In this document: in pieces, positions 56,299 to 64,000 of the stretch | Numbering within the stretch: position 1 is the stretch's first letter | Layout of the letters: every line of letters starts with the position of its first letter | NCBI RefSeq assembly: GCF_001427285.1 | Contig: NZ_LMFV01000007.1 | Span: 20,056-84,055 of the forward strand | Source: Mesorhizobium sp. Root552 | GTDB lineage: Bacteria; Pseudomonadota; Alphaproteobacteria; Rhizobiales; Rhizobiaceae | Direction of reading: 5' to 3' | Length of the DNA stretch: 64,000 nt | Made by a program: the position numbers and the translations under genes | The notes under the pieces: model-generated | What the model saw: only the letters and a program-made list of their open reading frames with translations | What the model was told of the DNA's origin: nothing | Database searches by the model: none

Positions 56299-56328
56299 CG
56301 GCCGGCAACCCCTCAGGATTGCCGGCCG
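56299..56328 (-). terminator. Hairpin terminator of the 41-residue protein gene
   Basis: CGGCCGGCAA and TTGCCGGCCG form a 10-base stem around ten bases; on the minus strand it is followed by TTTTGTTG. It lies 14 bases after the stop of the small gene 56342-56467. Confidence 0.7.
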
Positions 56329-56341
56329 ATTGCTGCGAAGA

Positions 56342-56467
56342 CTATTTTTCCTTGATCCTGGTTGCCTGAACGGGCGGAGCCTTCGGCGCTGGCGCGGCAG
56401 CCGGCTTCTTGGCATCCTTCTTCGGCTTGCGGGCTTCCTTGCCCGGCTTCATCTGACCCTTGGCCAT
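56342..56467 (-). CDS. 41-residue Lys/Pro/Ala-rich conserved small protein
   Basis: From ATG 56467 with GGAGG nine bases upstream the frame gives a 41-residue protein that begins MAKGQMKPGKEARKPKKDAK, then a Pro/Ala stretch and RIKEK. It has a strong ribosome site, a hairpin after the stop and a start (MAKGQM) that I recall from short conserved proteins annotated in many proteobacteria, so I take it as real. Very basic; a nucleic-acid or ribosome partner is possible, but there is no domain. It is too short for routine ORF calling. Confidence 0.75.
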   Translation of the reverse strand: MAKGQMKPGKEARKPKKDAKKPAAAPAPKAPPVQATRIKEK

Positions 56468-56560
56468 GATTCGCGTCCTCCAATGCTCGGCGGATGGAGT
56501 GAACCAAGACTTCTCTTTCCATGCAAGCTCAACAATCGCCGGCTTGAATGGCAGCCGGCG

Positions 56561-57811
56561 TCATTCGCCGTCTTCCACCACCCTCAGCCGCAACTGGCCG
56601 GTCTTGGAATCGGCCGTTCGCCGCCTTGGATCCGCCGGCGCTTCGCTCTGTGCGTCACCAGCCGTGGGGGCGGCGAATTCGAGCGATTCGATCTTCTGCC
56701 CGCGCTTGGTCACCTTCGAGGTCGAGACAAGGATATCGTCTATATCCTTGGCTGCCTGGCTGAAGTGGCCTTGCAGCTTGCGAACGCGTTCGTCGACGCG
56801 CGCCACGTCTTCCATCAACCGCACCACCTCGCCCTGGATCAGGTGCGCCTGCTCGCGCATGCGCGCATCCTTGAGGATCGCCTGTATGACCTGGATCGAC
56901 AGCATCAAAAGCGACGGCGACACGATGACGACGCGGGCACGATGCGCGCGCTGCACCAGCGCCTCAAAATTCTCGTGGATCTCGGCAAACACCGATTCCG
57001 ACGGCACGAACATGAACGCCGTATCCTGCGTCTCTCCCTGAAGCAGGTACTTGTCGGAAATATCGCGGATATGCACTTCGATATCGCGCCGGAACGCCTG
57101 CGCCGCGACTTTCTGCAAGTCGGCGCCCTCGGCGGCGCGGATGGCGTTCCACGCTTCCAGCGGAAATTTCGCATCGATAGCCAGCGACGGCGCATCGTTC
57201 GGCATCCTGATCAGGCAGTCCGGACGGCTGCCGTTCGAGAGCGTCGCCTGGAATTCGTACGACCCCATGGGCAGCCCGTCGGCAACGATCGCCTCCATGC
57301 GCGACTGTCCGAATGCGCCCCGGGTCTGCTTGTTGGACAGGATTGCCTGCAGCTGCACCACCTGCCCCGCCAGCGACTGGATATTGCCCTGCGCGGTGTC
57401 GATCACCGCCAGGCGCTCCTGCAGCTTGGCAAGGCTTTCATGCGTCGATTTCGTCTGCTCGCTCATGGTCTGGCCGAGGCGGCCTGTCATCGCGTCGAGG
57501 CGCTGGCCGATGGATTGGGTCAATTCCGCCTGCCTTGCGCCGAACACCTCGGCTATGGCCCCCATGCGGCCCTGCATTTCAGCCTGGCTTTGCAGGATGT
57601 CGGCCATGCGCGCCTCGGTGTCGCGGGCCTGTTCGGCAGTTTCCGCGGCCGCGGCTGCACGGGCCTTCGCGCTGCGCCACAGCGCGACCACGAGCGCGAT
57701 GAGGAGGCCGACGAACACCAGCGCCCCGAAAGCCAGCATCTGGCCAAGCGAAATCACCGTCGCTCCAAGGCGGATAATGGGTTCGGAAAGAATGCTGCTC
57801 ATCTCGTTCAT
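56561..57811 (-). CDS. rmuC: DNA recombination protein RmuC
   Basis: 416 residues from ATG 57811 (GTG 57817 possible). A single N-terminal helix (LGQMLAFGALVFVGLLIALV) anchors a coiled-coil region (AEQARDTEARMADILQSQAE), followed by the RmuC domain: IRMPNDAPSLAIDAKFPLEA, DTAFMFVPSESVFAEIHENF and IVSPSLLMLSIQVIQAILKD. The nuclease-like RmuC domain limits inversions at short inverted repeats. It ends 219 bases before the small-protein gene reaches its start... and diverges from def. Confidence 0.92.
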   Translation of the reverse strand: MNEMSSILSEPIIRLGATVISLGQMLAFGALVFVGLLIALVVALWRSAKARAAAAAETAEQARDTEARMADILQSQAEMQGRMGAIAEVFGARQAELTQSIGQRLDAMTGRLGQTMSEQTKSTHESLAKLQERLAVIDTAQGNIQSLAGQVVQLQAILSNKQTRGAFGQSRMEAIVADGLPMGSYEFQATLSNGSRPDCLIRMPNDAPSLAIDAKFPLEAWNAIRAAEGADLQKVAAQAFRRDIEVHIRDISDKYLLQGETQDTAFMFVPSESVFAEIHENFEALVQRAHRARVVIVSPSLLMLSIQVIQAILKDARMREQAHLIQGEVVRLMEDVARVDERVRKLQGHFSQAAKDIDDILVSTSKVTKRGQKIESLEFAAPTAGDAQSEAPADPRRRTADSKTGQLRLRVVEDGE

Positions 57812-57914
57812 CGGCACAGCATATCCGATTCGGCCGGCTCCGACAGATCAAAACGTGAACATGATTATGTAAGCGTAGTTGACGCGTTGGGGCCGAGGCC
57901 TTACGTGAAGCGCC

Positions 57915-58445
57915 ATGACGATCAAGCCGCTCATCATCCTTCCGGATCCCGTCCTGCGCCAGGTTTCAAAGCCCGTCGAAAAGGTAGACGCCCCGCTTCT
58001 GAAGCTGGCCGACGACATGCTGGCGACCATGTATGACGCTCCCGGCATCGGGCTCGCAGCCATACAGATCGGCGAGCCGCTGCGCATGCTGGTGATCGAC
58101 CTCGCCAAGGAAGACGAGGCGCCGGCGCCGCATGTCTTCATCAACCCGGAAGTCCTCGAAAGCGGCGATGCGCGCTCGGTCTACGAGGAAGGGTGCCTGT
58201 CGATCCCGGACTATTATGCGGAGGTCGAGCGGCCGGCGACGGTGCGGGTAAAATATCTCGACCGCGACGGCAAGGCGCAGGAAATCATGGCCGAAGGCTT
58301 GATGGCGACCTGCCTGCAACATGAGATCGACCACCTCAACGGCGTTCTCTTCATCGACCATATCTCGAAGCTCAAGCGGGATATCGTGATGCGGAAGTTC
58401 AAGAAGCTGGCCAAGGACAAGCCGGCCAGCCGGATGGTCGGATAA
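57915..58445 (+). CDS. def: Peptide deformylase
   Basis: 176 residues. The three conserved motifs are [18 protein letters not shown] (zinc cysteine) and QHEIDHLNG (zinc histidines and catalytic Glu). It removes the formyl group from new proteins. First gene of def-fmt-(GNAT)-truA. Confidence 0.97.
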   Translation: MTIKPLIILPDPVLRQVSKPVEKVDAPLLKLADDMLATMYDAPGIGLAAIQIGEPLRMLVIDLAKEDEAPAPHVFINPEVLESGDARSVYEEGCLSIPDYYAEVERPATVRVKYLDRDGKAQEIMAEGLMATCLQHEIDHLNGVLFIDHISKLKRDIVMRKFKKLAKDKPASRMVG

Positions 58446-58453
58446 GGGCGGCA

Positions 58454-59389
58454 ATGGCCCTTCGCGTCATCTTCATGGGCACGCCGGATTTTTCCGTTCC
58501 GACGCTCAGTGCAATCGCAGAAGCTGGCCACGAAATCGTCGCCGTCTACACGCAGCCGCCGCGCGCGGCGGGCAGGCGCGGTCTGGAACTGACGCCGTCG
58601 CCGGTGCAGCGTGAAGCCGAGCGGCTCGGTATCAGCGTCCATGTCCCCACCTCGCTGAAAAGCGTCGAGGCCCAGGCCGAATTCGAGGCGTTGAATGCTG
58701 ACGTTGCCGTCGTCGTCGCCTACGGCCTGTTGCTGCCGAAGCCGGTTCTCGATGCGCCGCGCTTCGGCTGTCTGAACGGCCATGCCTCGCTTTTGCCCCG
58801 CTGGCGGGGGGCCGCGCCCATCCAGCGCGCCATCATGGCCGGCGACACGGAAACCGGCGTCATGGTGATGCGCATGGAAGAGGGGCTGGACACAGGCCCC
58901 GTCGCCACAGGCGAGACTGTCGCGATCGGCCCGGACATGACGGCTGGCGAGCTGCACGATAGATTGATGGCGAGCTGCGCCAGCTTGATGGTTGAAGCGC
59001 TGGCTGGACTGGAAGCCGGCTCGCTCACATTCACGCCGCAGCCCGATCAAGGCGCGATCTACGCGAAAAAGGTGGAAAAAGCCGAGACCCGCGTCGATTG
59101 GCGCTTGCAGGCAAGCACCGTGCATAACCATATTCGCGGCCTCTCGCCTTTTCCGGGCGCCTGGTGCGAAGCGGAAATCGGCGGGCGCGTTGAGCGGCTG
59201 AAACTGCTTCGCTCTACCCTCGGCGAAGGCCGGGGCGAGCCGGGAGGAATCCTCGATGACCGCCTGACGGTCGCCTGCGGTTCAGGCGCGGTCAGGCTGG
59301 TCGAAGTGCAACGGGCGGGCTCAAGGCCCGCCTCTGCCTCGGAGTTCCTTCGCGGCGCAAGACTGGAAAAAGGAATGAAACTGTCATGA
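58454..59389 (+). CDS. fmt: Methionyl-tRNA formyltransferase
   Basis: 311 residues. [20 protein letters not shown] at the start, [20 protein letters not shown] with the catalytic-type asparagine and histidine, [14 protein letters not shown], and the C-terminal OB domain with [20 protein letters not shown]. It formylates Met-tRNAfMet using 10-formyl-THF. It starts 8 bases after def. Confidence 0.97.
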   Translation: MALRVIFMGTPDFSVPTLSAIAEAGHEIVAVYTQPPRAAGRRGLELTPSPVQREAERLGISVHVPTSLKSVEAQAEFEALNADVAVVVAYGLLLPKPVLDAPRFGCLNGHASLLPRWRGAAPIQRAIMAGDTETGVMVMRMEEGLDTGPVATGETVAIGPDMTAGELHDRLMASCASLMVEALAGLEAGSLTFTPQPDQGAIYAKKVEKAETRVDWRLQASTVHNHIRGLSPFPGAWCEAEIGGRVERLKLLRSTLGEGRGEPGGILDDRLTVACGSGAVRLVEVQRAGSRPASASEFLRGARLEKGMKLS

Positions 59390-59895
59390 GCATGATGTCG
59401 ATCCGAGCGGCAACGCCGCGCGACCGCGAGGCGATCCGCCTCGTGGAAGAACATGCTTTCGGCCAGAAAGCGGAAGCCGGCCTTGTCGATGCGCTGGTCA
59501 GCGATGGCGACGCCGTCGTCGAACTGGTTGCGGTGGAAGAGGGACAGGTCGTCGGCCACATCCTGTTTTCACGCCTGCTGGTCGAACGGGCCGGCAAGAC
59601 GTTTCCCGCCGTGGCGCTCGCGCCGCTTGCCGTCGAACCATCCTTCCACGGCACCGGCATCGGCGGCGCGCTCATCCGCGAAGCCCACATCCGGCTCAAA
59701 GACAGCGGCGAAAAGCTGGCCGTGGTCTTGGGCGATCCCGACTACTACGGCCGCTTCGGCTACAGCCACGACCGCGCCGCCAGCTTCGAAACCGAATATC
59801 AGGGCGATGCGCTGCAGGCATTGGCATGGCAAGAGGCTCCGGTGAACGGCAAGCTCGTCTACGCCTCGGCTTTCAACACAGCGCTCGCGGCCTGA
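59386..59895 (+). CDS. GNAT family N-acetyltransferase
   Basis: 169 residues, overlapping the fmt stop by four bases (ATGA). GNAT core: [20 protein letters not shown], the AcCoA loop [40 protein letters not shown]. This YhbS-like branch is common in this operon in rhizobia. The acceptor is unknown. Confidence 0.88.
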   Translation: MSMMSIRAATPRDREAIRLVEEHAFGQKAEAGLVDALVSDGDAVVELVAVEEGQVVGHILFSRLLVERAGKTFPAVALAPLAVEPSFHGTGIGGALIREAHIRLKDSGEKLAVVLGDPDYYGRFGYSHDRAASFETEYQGDALQALAWQEAPVNGKLVYASAFNTALAA

Positions 59896-59910
59896 CCCGG
59901 CCATCCGGGA

Positions 59911-60660
59911 ATGCCGCGCTTTCGCCTCGATATCGAGTATGACGGCGGCCCCTATGCCGGCTGGCAACGCCAGGCCGACCAGCATTCGGTGCAGCAGGCG
60001 ATCGAGCAAGCGGTCGAGAAGTTCAGTTCCGAGATTGTCTCGCTGCGCGGCGCCGGCCGCACCGATGCCGGCGTCCACGCGACCGCGCAGGTGGCGCATC
60101 TCGACCTGGAAAAAAACTGGCGTCCGGACACGGTGCGCGATGCCTTGAACGCGCATCTGCAACAGGCTGGCGAGCGCGTCGCCATCCTCAAGGCGACGAA
60201 GGTTGCAGACGACTTCGACGCCCGCTTTTCGGCGCTGGGCCGCCACTATCTTTACCGCATATCCAATCGCCGCGCCCCGCCGGCGCTCGACAAGGGCAAG
60301 GTCTGGTGGGTGCCGAAACGGCTTGACGCCGAGGCCATGGACAGCGCCGCCAAGGTGCTGCTCGGACGGCACGACTTCACCACCTTCCGCTCGGCCCAAT
60401 GCCAGGCCAACAGCCCGTTGCGCACCCTCGATCGCCTTGACGTCGTGCGGTTGGGCGACGACATCGAAATCCGCGCCTCGGCCCGTTCATTCCTGCACAA
60501 TCAGGTCCGTTCGATGGTCGGCTCGCTGAAGCGCGTCGGCGAAGGCGCATGGACCGGCGGCGACCTCAAGGCAGCGCTCGATGCGCAAGACCGCGCAGCC
60601 TGCGGACAGGTCGCGCCGCCGGACGGGCTTTACCTCGCGGGCGTGGACTATCCCACTTGA
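59911..60660 (+). CDS. truA: tRNA pseudouridine(38-40) synthase
   Basis: 249 residues. [19 protein letters not shown] at the start, the catalytic aspartate in [33 protein letters not shown] and [20 protein letters not shown]. It modifies U38-U40 of tRNA anticodon arms. Follows the GNAT gene by 15 bases. Confidence 0.97.
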   Translation: MPRFRLDIEYDGGPYAGWQRQADQHSVQQAIEQAVEKFSSEIVSLRGAGRTDAGVHATAQVAHLDLEKNWRPDTVRDALNAHLQQAGERVAILKATKVADDFDARFSALGRHYLYRISNRRAPPALDKGKVWWVPKRLDAEAMDSAAKVLLGRHDFTTFRSAQCQANSPLRTLDRLDVVRLGDDIEIRASARSFLHNQVRSMVGSLKRVGEGAWTGGDLKAALDAQDRAACGQVAPPDGLYLAGVDYPT

Positions 60661-60670
60661 GGCACAAGCA

Positions 60671-60756
60671 GGATTGAGGTCAGGGCGAGCCGAAAACAGG
60701 GAATTTTCGGGAAAGCATGGAAAGTTGCTATTTGCAGGCCACCATCACCTGAATCC
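60671..60756. repeat. Palindromic intergenic repeat, ATTCAG family, copy 2
   Basis: GGATTGAGGTCAGGGCGAGC and the end GCAGGCCACCATCACCTGAA match the two ends of the 49609-49727 element (CGAGCCGAAAAC and GGCCACCATCA-CTGAATCC are shared). The centre differs and is shorter. It lies between convergent truA and a membrane-protein gene and touches the stop codon of the latter. Confidence 0.6.
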
Positions 60757-61349
60757 TATTCGGGAATGGTGATGCCGAGCAAAGCCTGCAAGGCGAACAG
60801 CACGGCCAGCGAAGCAATCAGCATGCCGGTAAACACGGCAGAGCCGACAGCCGCTCCCTTGGCGATGACAGCGTTGGTCATGCGCCATGTCAGGACCATC
60901 GACAGCAGGAAGAAGAACAGCGTCACCAGTGCCGCGAACTGATCCGTCGACGGCAGGAAAAGCCTGACCAGAGCAGACGGCAGCAGCATCCATGCGATCA
61001 GTGCCGATGCCCAGTTGCTGGCAACGACATAGGGCACGAAGCGCGTCGCGATCCCCGCATAACGCGAAACGAAGGCAAGGGCGACCAGCGGCAGCGTCCA
61101 GGTTCCGATATCGACCAGCGCGACCCGGACAAGCGCGCCAAGCCTGCCCGAAAAGGCGTCAGGATCGCCGATCTCGTTGGCAACGCCGACCCAGCCGACG
61201 ATGAGCGCAGGGGCTGCCACGACCAGCGCGAAGAATGAATTCCAGAACCCGTCGGCGGACAGATCGAGCAGGCGCACGCCATCAGGCTTGCCCATCATCA
61301 AGTGCCAGGCGCCGGTGAGTGATGTCTGGATCTCATCCGCCGACAGCAT
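60756..61349 (-). CDS. Predicted multi-spanning membrane protein of unknown function
   Basis: 197 residues with five or so predicted helices (FFALVVAAPALIVGWVGVAN, WTLPLVALAFVSRYAG, WASALIAWMLLPSALV, FAALVTLFFFLLSMVLTW, TGMLIASLAVLFALQALLGI). A short amphipathic N-terminus precedes the first one. No known motif recognised. It ends near the truA gene and begins 7 bases downstream of dapE, so it is likely in the dapE operon. Confidence 0.7.
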   Translation of the reverse strand: MLSADEIQTSLTGAWHLMMGKPDGVRLLDLSADGFWNSFFALVVAAPALIVGWVGVANEIGDPDAFSGRLGALVRVALVDIGTWTLPLVALAFVSRYAGIATRFVPYVVASNWASALIAWMLLPSALVRLFLPSTDQFAALVTLFFFLLSMVLTWRMTNAVIAKGAAVGSAVFTGMLIASLAVLFALQALLGITIPE

Positions 61350-61355
61350 CTTGTG

Positions 61356-62549
61356 CTAGCCTCGCTCGAACCAGTCGGCGATGAAGCGCTGGTAGATCTG
61401 CGTCAGCGTTTCGAGGTCAGCCACCGCGACGCGCTCGTCCACCATGTGCATGGTCTGGCCGACGAGGCCGAATTCGACCACCGGGCAATAGTCCTTGATG
61501 AAGCGGGCGTCGGAGGTTCCACCCGAGGTCGACAGGGTCGGGCTCTTGCCGACCACCGCCTTGACCGAGCCGCTCAGCGTCTCGATCAGCCGGTCGTCAC
61601 GCGTCAGGAAGACATGGCTCGGGCGGTCGCGCCAGAGAAGATCGAAGTCGATGGCTTCCTTGCGGCCCGCCCGATACTTCCGCCTGCGGCTGGCAACGTC
61701 CAGCCGGTTGTGGATTTCCGCCTGGATCGTCTCCGCCGTCCACGTATCGTTGAAACGGATGTTGAACGCCGCGGTCGCCTTGGCGGGGATGACGTTGGTG
61801 GCCGGATTGCCGACATCGACCGAGGTGACTTCGAGATTGGTCGGCTGGAAGTCCTTCGTGCCCTTGTCGAAAACCGGGTAGAGCAAGGCATCGACCAGCG
61901 TCATCAATCCACGCACCGGGTTGTCGGCAAGATGCGGATAGGCGGCGTGGCCCTGCCTGCCGTTCACCGTAATGACGCCGGACATCGAGCCGCGCCTGCC
62001 GATCTTGATCATGTCGCCCAGCGCGTTCGGGTTGGTCGGCTCACCGACCAGCGAAGCATCCCACTTCTCGCCCTTGGCCGCCGCCCATTCGAGCAGCTTG
62101 ACGGTACCGTTGATGGAAGGACCTTCCTCGTCGCCGGTAATCAGCAGCGAGACCGAACCCCTGGGTCCGCCGCTTTCGGCAACATGACGCGCGAGGGCCG
62201 CGATGAAGCAGGCGATGCCGCCCTTCATGTCGACGGCGCCGCGCCCGTACATCTCGCCATGCGCGATTTCCGCGGCAAAGGGCGGGTGCGTCCATGCAGC
62301 CTCGTCTCCGACCGGAACGACGTCGGTATGGCCGGCAAACATCAGGTGCGGGCCGTTGCCGGAACGCCGGGCGTAGAGGTTCTCGACATCGGGCGTGCCG
62401 TCCTCCGAAAAAACCGGCCGCTCGATGTCAAAGCCCATCGGCTTCAGCATCGTCTCAAGTGTGGCAAGCGCGCCGCCCTCGTCAGGCGTCACGGAAGCGC
62501 AGCGGATCAGCGCGGCAAGGTTTTCAGCGGGGTCTGTCGGCAGCATCAT
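61356..62549 (-). CDS. dapE: Succinyl-diaminopimelate desuccinylase
   Basis: 397 residues from ATG 62549; the frame extends further but the family starts near [15 protein letters not shown]. Metal-binding motifs of the M20 family: [79 protein letters not shown], and the C-terminal histidine in [15 protein letters not shown]. It frees L,L-diaminopimelate in the lysine and peptidoglycan precursor pathway. In the same direction as dapD, separated only by a DUF805 gene. Confidence 0.95.
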   Translation of the reverse strand: MMLPTDPAENLAALIRCASVTPDEGGALATLETMLKPMGFDIERPVFSEDGTPDVENLYARRSGNGPHLMFAGHTDVVPVGDEAAWTHPPFAAEIAHGEMYGRGAVDMKGGIACFIAALARHVAESGGPRGSVSLLITGDEEGPSINGTVKLLEWAAAKGEKWDASLVGEPTNPNALGDMIKIGRRGSMSGVITVNGRQGHAAYPHLADNPVRGLMTLVDALLYPVFDKGTKDFQPTNLEVTSVDVGNPATNVIPAKATAAFNIRFNDTWTAETIQAEIHNRLDVASRRRKYRAGRKEAIDFDLLWRDRPSHVFLTRDDRLIETLSGSVKAVVGKSPTLSTSGGTSDARFIKDYCPVVEFGLVGQTMHMVDERVAVADLETLTQIYQRFIADWFERG

Positions 62550-62623
62550 GGGCAAAGCGATAATCGAAAGCGTCGAGGCTGTCACGGCCTGACCGTGAGG
62601 CCAGCGTGAACATGGCAAACAGA

Positions 62624-63007
62624 CTATCGGGCGGGCGCGTTGGTGCGCTGTCCGTAGCGGTTCGGTCCCTGCTGGCCGGGAAACAGGCACAGCACCAGAA
62701 AGGCGACAATCGAGATCACCGGCACGAAAAGAACGACCGCTGCCAATCCCGTCTTGCCGAGATCATGCAGCCGCTTCACCGCAAGCGCCACATTGGACCA
62801 TAGCGAGGCAAGGAAGACGACCATGAACACGGTCGACCACAGCGCGCTTTCCGGCGTTCCCTCCATCACCAGCGTGAACCGATAAAGGGGAAACGCCTGC
62901 GCGATCGCCACCAGCAGGCCGCCCAGAAAATAGGCGGCGCGGCTGACTCGGCCGGAAACGCCGAAGAAGAGCCAGAGAAGCTGCGGTCGGTCAGCCACGC
63001 GGTTCAC
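62624..63007 (-). CDS. DUF805 membrane protein
   Basis: 127 residues from GTG 63007. The DUF805 start ([20 protein letters not shown]), a membrane pair separated by [20 protein letters not shown] with the typical KRLHDLG motif, and a final helix [20 protein letters not shown]. Function unknown. It lies between dapD and dapE on the same strand. Confidence 0.88.
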   Translation of the reverse strand: MNRVADRPQLLWLFFGVSGRVSRAAYFLGGLLVAIAQAFPLYRFTLVMEGTPESALWSTVFMVVFLASLWSNVALAVKRLHDLGKTGLAAVVLFVPVISIVAFLVLCLFPGQQGPNRYGQRTNAPAR

Positions 63008-63023
63008 CCTGTCGCTTCAAGTC

Positions 63024-63878
63024 TCAGTCGCGCAGCAGTTCGTTGATCGAGGTCTTCGAGCGGGTCTTGGCATCGACGCGCTTGACGATGACGGCGCAAT
63101 AGAGGCTCGGCCCCGGCTCGCCGTTCGGCGAAGGCTTGCCCGGCAGTGAACCGGCGACGACAACCGAATTGGCCGGCACTTCGCCATAGAACACCTCGCC
63201 CGTGGCGCGGTCGACGATCTTGGTCGACTGGCCGATGAACACGCCCATGCCAAGCACCGAGCCTTCGCGCACGATGCAGCCCTCGACCACTTCCGAGCGC
63301 GCGCCGATGAAGCAGTTGTCCTCGATGATCGTCGGCCCTGCCTGCATCGGCTCCAGCACGCCGCCGATGCCGACGCCGCCGGACAGGTGCACGTTCTTGC
63401 CGATCTGGGCGCAGGAGCCGACCGAGGCCCAGGTATCGACCATGGTGCCGGAATCGACATAGGCGCCGACATTGACGAAGGACGGCATCAGCACTGCTCC
63501 CGGCGCGACATAGGCGGAACGCCGCACGACGCAGGATGGCACGGCCCGGAAACCTGCCTTTTCGAAATCAACCGCGCCCCAGCCCGAGAACTTGGAAGGC
63601 ACCTTGTCCCACCAATTGCCGTCGCCCGGCGCACCCTTGATGATCTCCATCGGATTGAGCCGGAATGACAACAGAACGGCCTTCTTCAGCCACTGGTTGA
63701 CATGCCAGCTGTTGTCGGCGCGCTTTTCCGCCACCCGTACCTCGCCGCGGTCGAGCAGGTTCAGCGCCGTCTCGATCGCATCGCGGACCTCGCCGCGCGT
63801 GGCCGTCGAAATGCCGTCGCGTTCCTCAAAGGCCTTGTCGATGGTCTGTTCGAGGTTCGCAATATCGGACTTCGACAT
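63024..63878 (-). CDS. dapD: Tetrahydrodipicolinate N-succinyltransferase
   Basis: 284 residues from ATG 63878 (GGAGCAT upstream). An N-terminal helical part ([20 protein letters not shown]) and left-handed beta-helix hexapeptide repeats ([60 protein letters not shown]) end in the SINELLRD tail. It succinylates tetrahydrodipicolinate in the lysine/DAP pathway. Confidence 0.96.
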   Translation of the reverse strand: MSKSDIANLEQTIDKAFEERDGISTATRGEVRDAIETALNLLDRGEVRVAEKRADNSWHVNQWLKKAVLLSFRLNPMEIIKGAPGDGNWWDKVPSKFSGWGAVDFEKAGFRAVPSCVVRRSAYVAPGAVLMPSFVNVGAYVDSGTMVDTWASVGSCAQIGKNVHLSGGVGIGGVLEPMQAGPTIIEDNCFIGARSEVVEGCIVREGSVLGMGVFIGQSTKIVDRATGEVFYGEVPANSVVVAGSLPGKPSPNGEPGPSLYCAVIVKRVDAKTRSKTSINELLRD

Positions 63879-64000
63879 GAGATGCTCCGTTACACGTGCT
63901 GTTAAGGGGCGGCTCTTAACCTGTTTGTAAGCCGCGCGGACCCTATTTGAAGGTATGGAGAGGGTCAATCGCGGCTGCGCCACGGGACGGCGCTGTCGGG

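Noticed and set aside
56276-58036. 586-codon plus-strand frame opposite rmuC
   Set aside because: The antisense translation lacks any domain and overlaps the real rmuC, the 41-residue gene and the start of def.

Overview
The window looks like a chromosomal segment of a GC-rich alphaproteobacterium of the order Hyphomicrobiales (Rhizobiales), most like Mesorhizobium or a close relative. The evidence is gene order familiar from that group (cycM-kdsB-pheA; SRP RNA-dnaX-ybaB-recR; def-fmt-truA-dapE-dapD), a strong GC codon bias, many ABC importers, and several families of small palindromic intergenic repeats, one of which resembles RIME elements of rhizobia. I saw no phage genes, transposases, tRNAs, rRNAs or CRISPR arrays.

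Layout. 1-13.5 kb: the end of a transaldolase-like aldolase coupled to a P-loop sugar/nucleoside kinase; a luciferase-like monooxygenase; a polyamine-type ABC importer operon ending in an isochorismatase-fold hydrolase (its binding-protein gene carries a one-base frameshift); mmsA diverging from a MocR regulator; a D,D-carboxypeptidase lipoprotein; a mutarotase-like protein next to a second copy of the kinase; and a histone H1-like Lys/Ala-rich protein. 13.5-16 kb: a glutathione transferase and an ACP/ketoacyl synthase pair strikingly like NodF/NodE. 16-22.2 kb: a hydantoinase A/B pair, ferredoxin-NADP reductase, and a fumarylacetoacetase-family enzyme.

22.3-33 kb is an amino-sugar regulon. 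A leftward operon (murQ-like etherase, sugar-binding protein, two permeases, Gfo/Idh/MocA oxidoreductase, ATPase) diverges from a rightward operon (BadF-type kinase, GntR/UTRA regulator, NagB-II-type SIS deaminase, nagA). Both inferred promoters carry the same 16-bp operator-like word, so I propose one repressor controls uptake, phosphorylation, de-etherification, deacetylation and deamination of GlcNAc/MurNAc-type sugars to fructose-6-phosphate. 33-43 kb: rpe, a small lipoprotein, a 2-hydroxyacid dehydrogenase and a yejA-yejA-yejB-yejE-yejF peptide importer with two binding proteins.

43-64 kb is core genome: cycM, kdsB, pheA, nudC, a HIT protein, ffs, dnaX, ybaB, a cell-wall hydrolase, recR, a lytic transglycosylase whose start lies inside a repeat, a phosphoethanolamine transferase, a second luciferase-like enzyme, two small charged proteins, rmuC, def, fmt, a GNAT acetyltransferase, truA, two small membrane proteins, dapE and dapD.

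No stretch above 300 bases lacks a gene or RNA. The longest gene-free gaps (25201-25480, 26411-26706, 49599-49871) hold repeats or hairpins, annotated below. All functions are read from sequence motifs and remembered family features; no database search was run.
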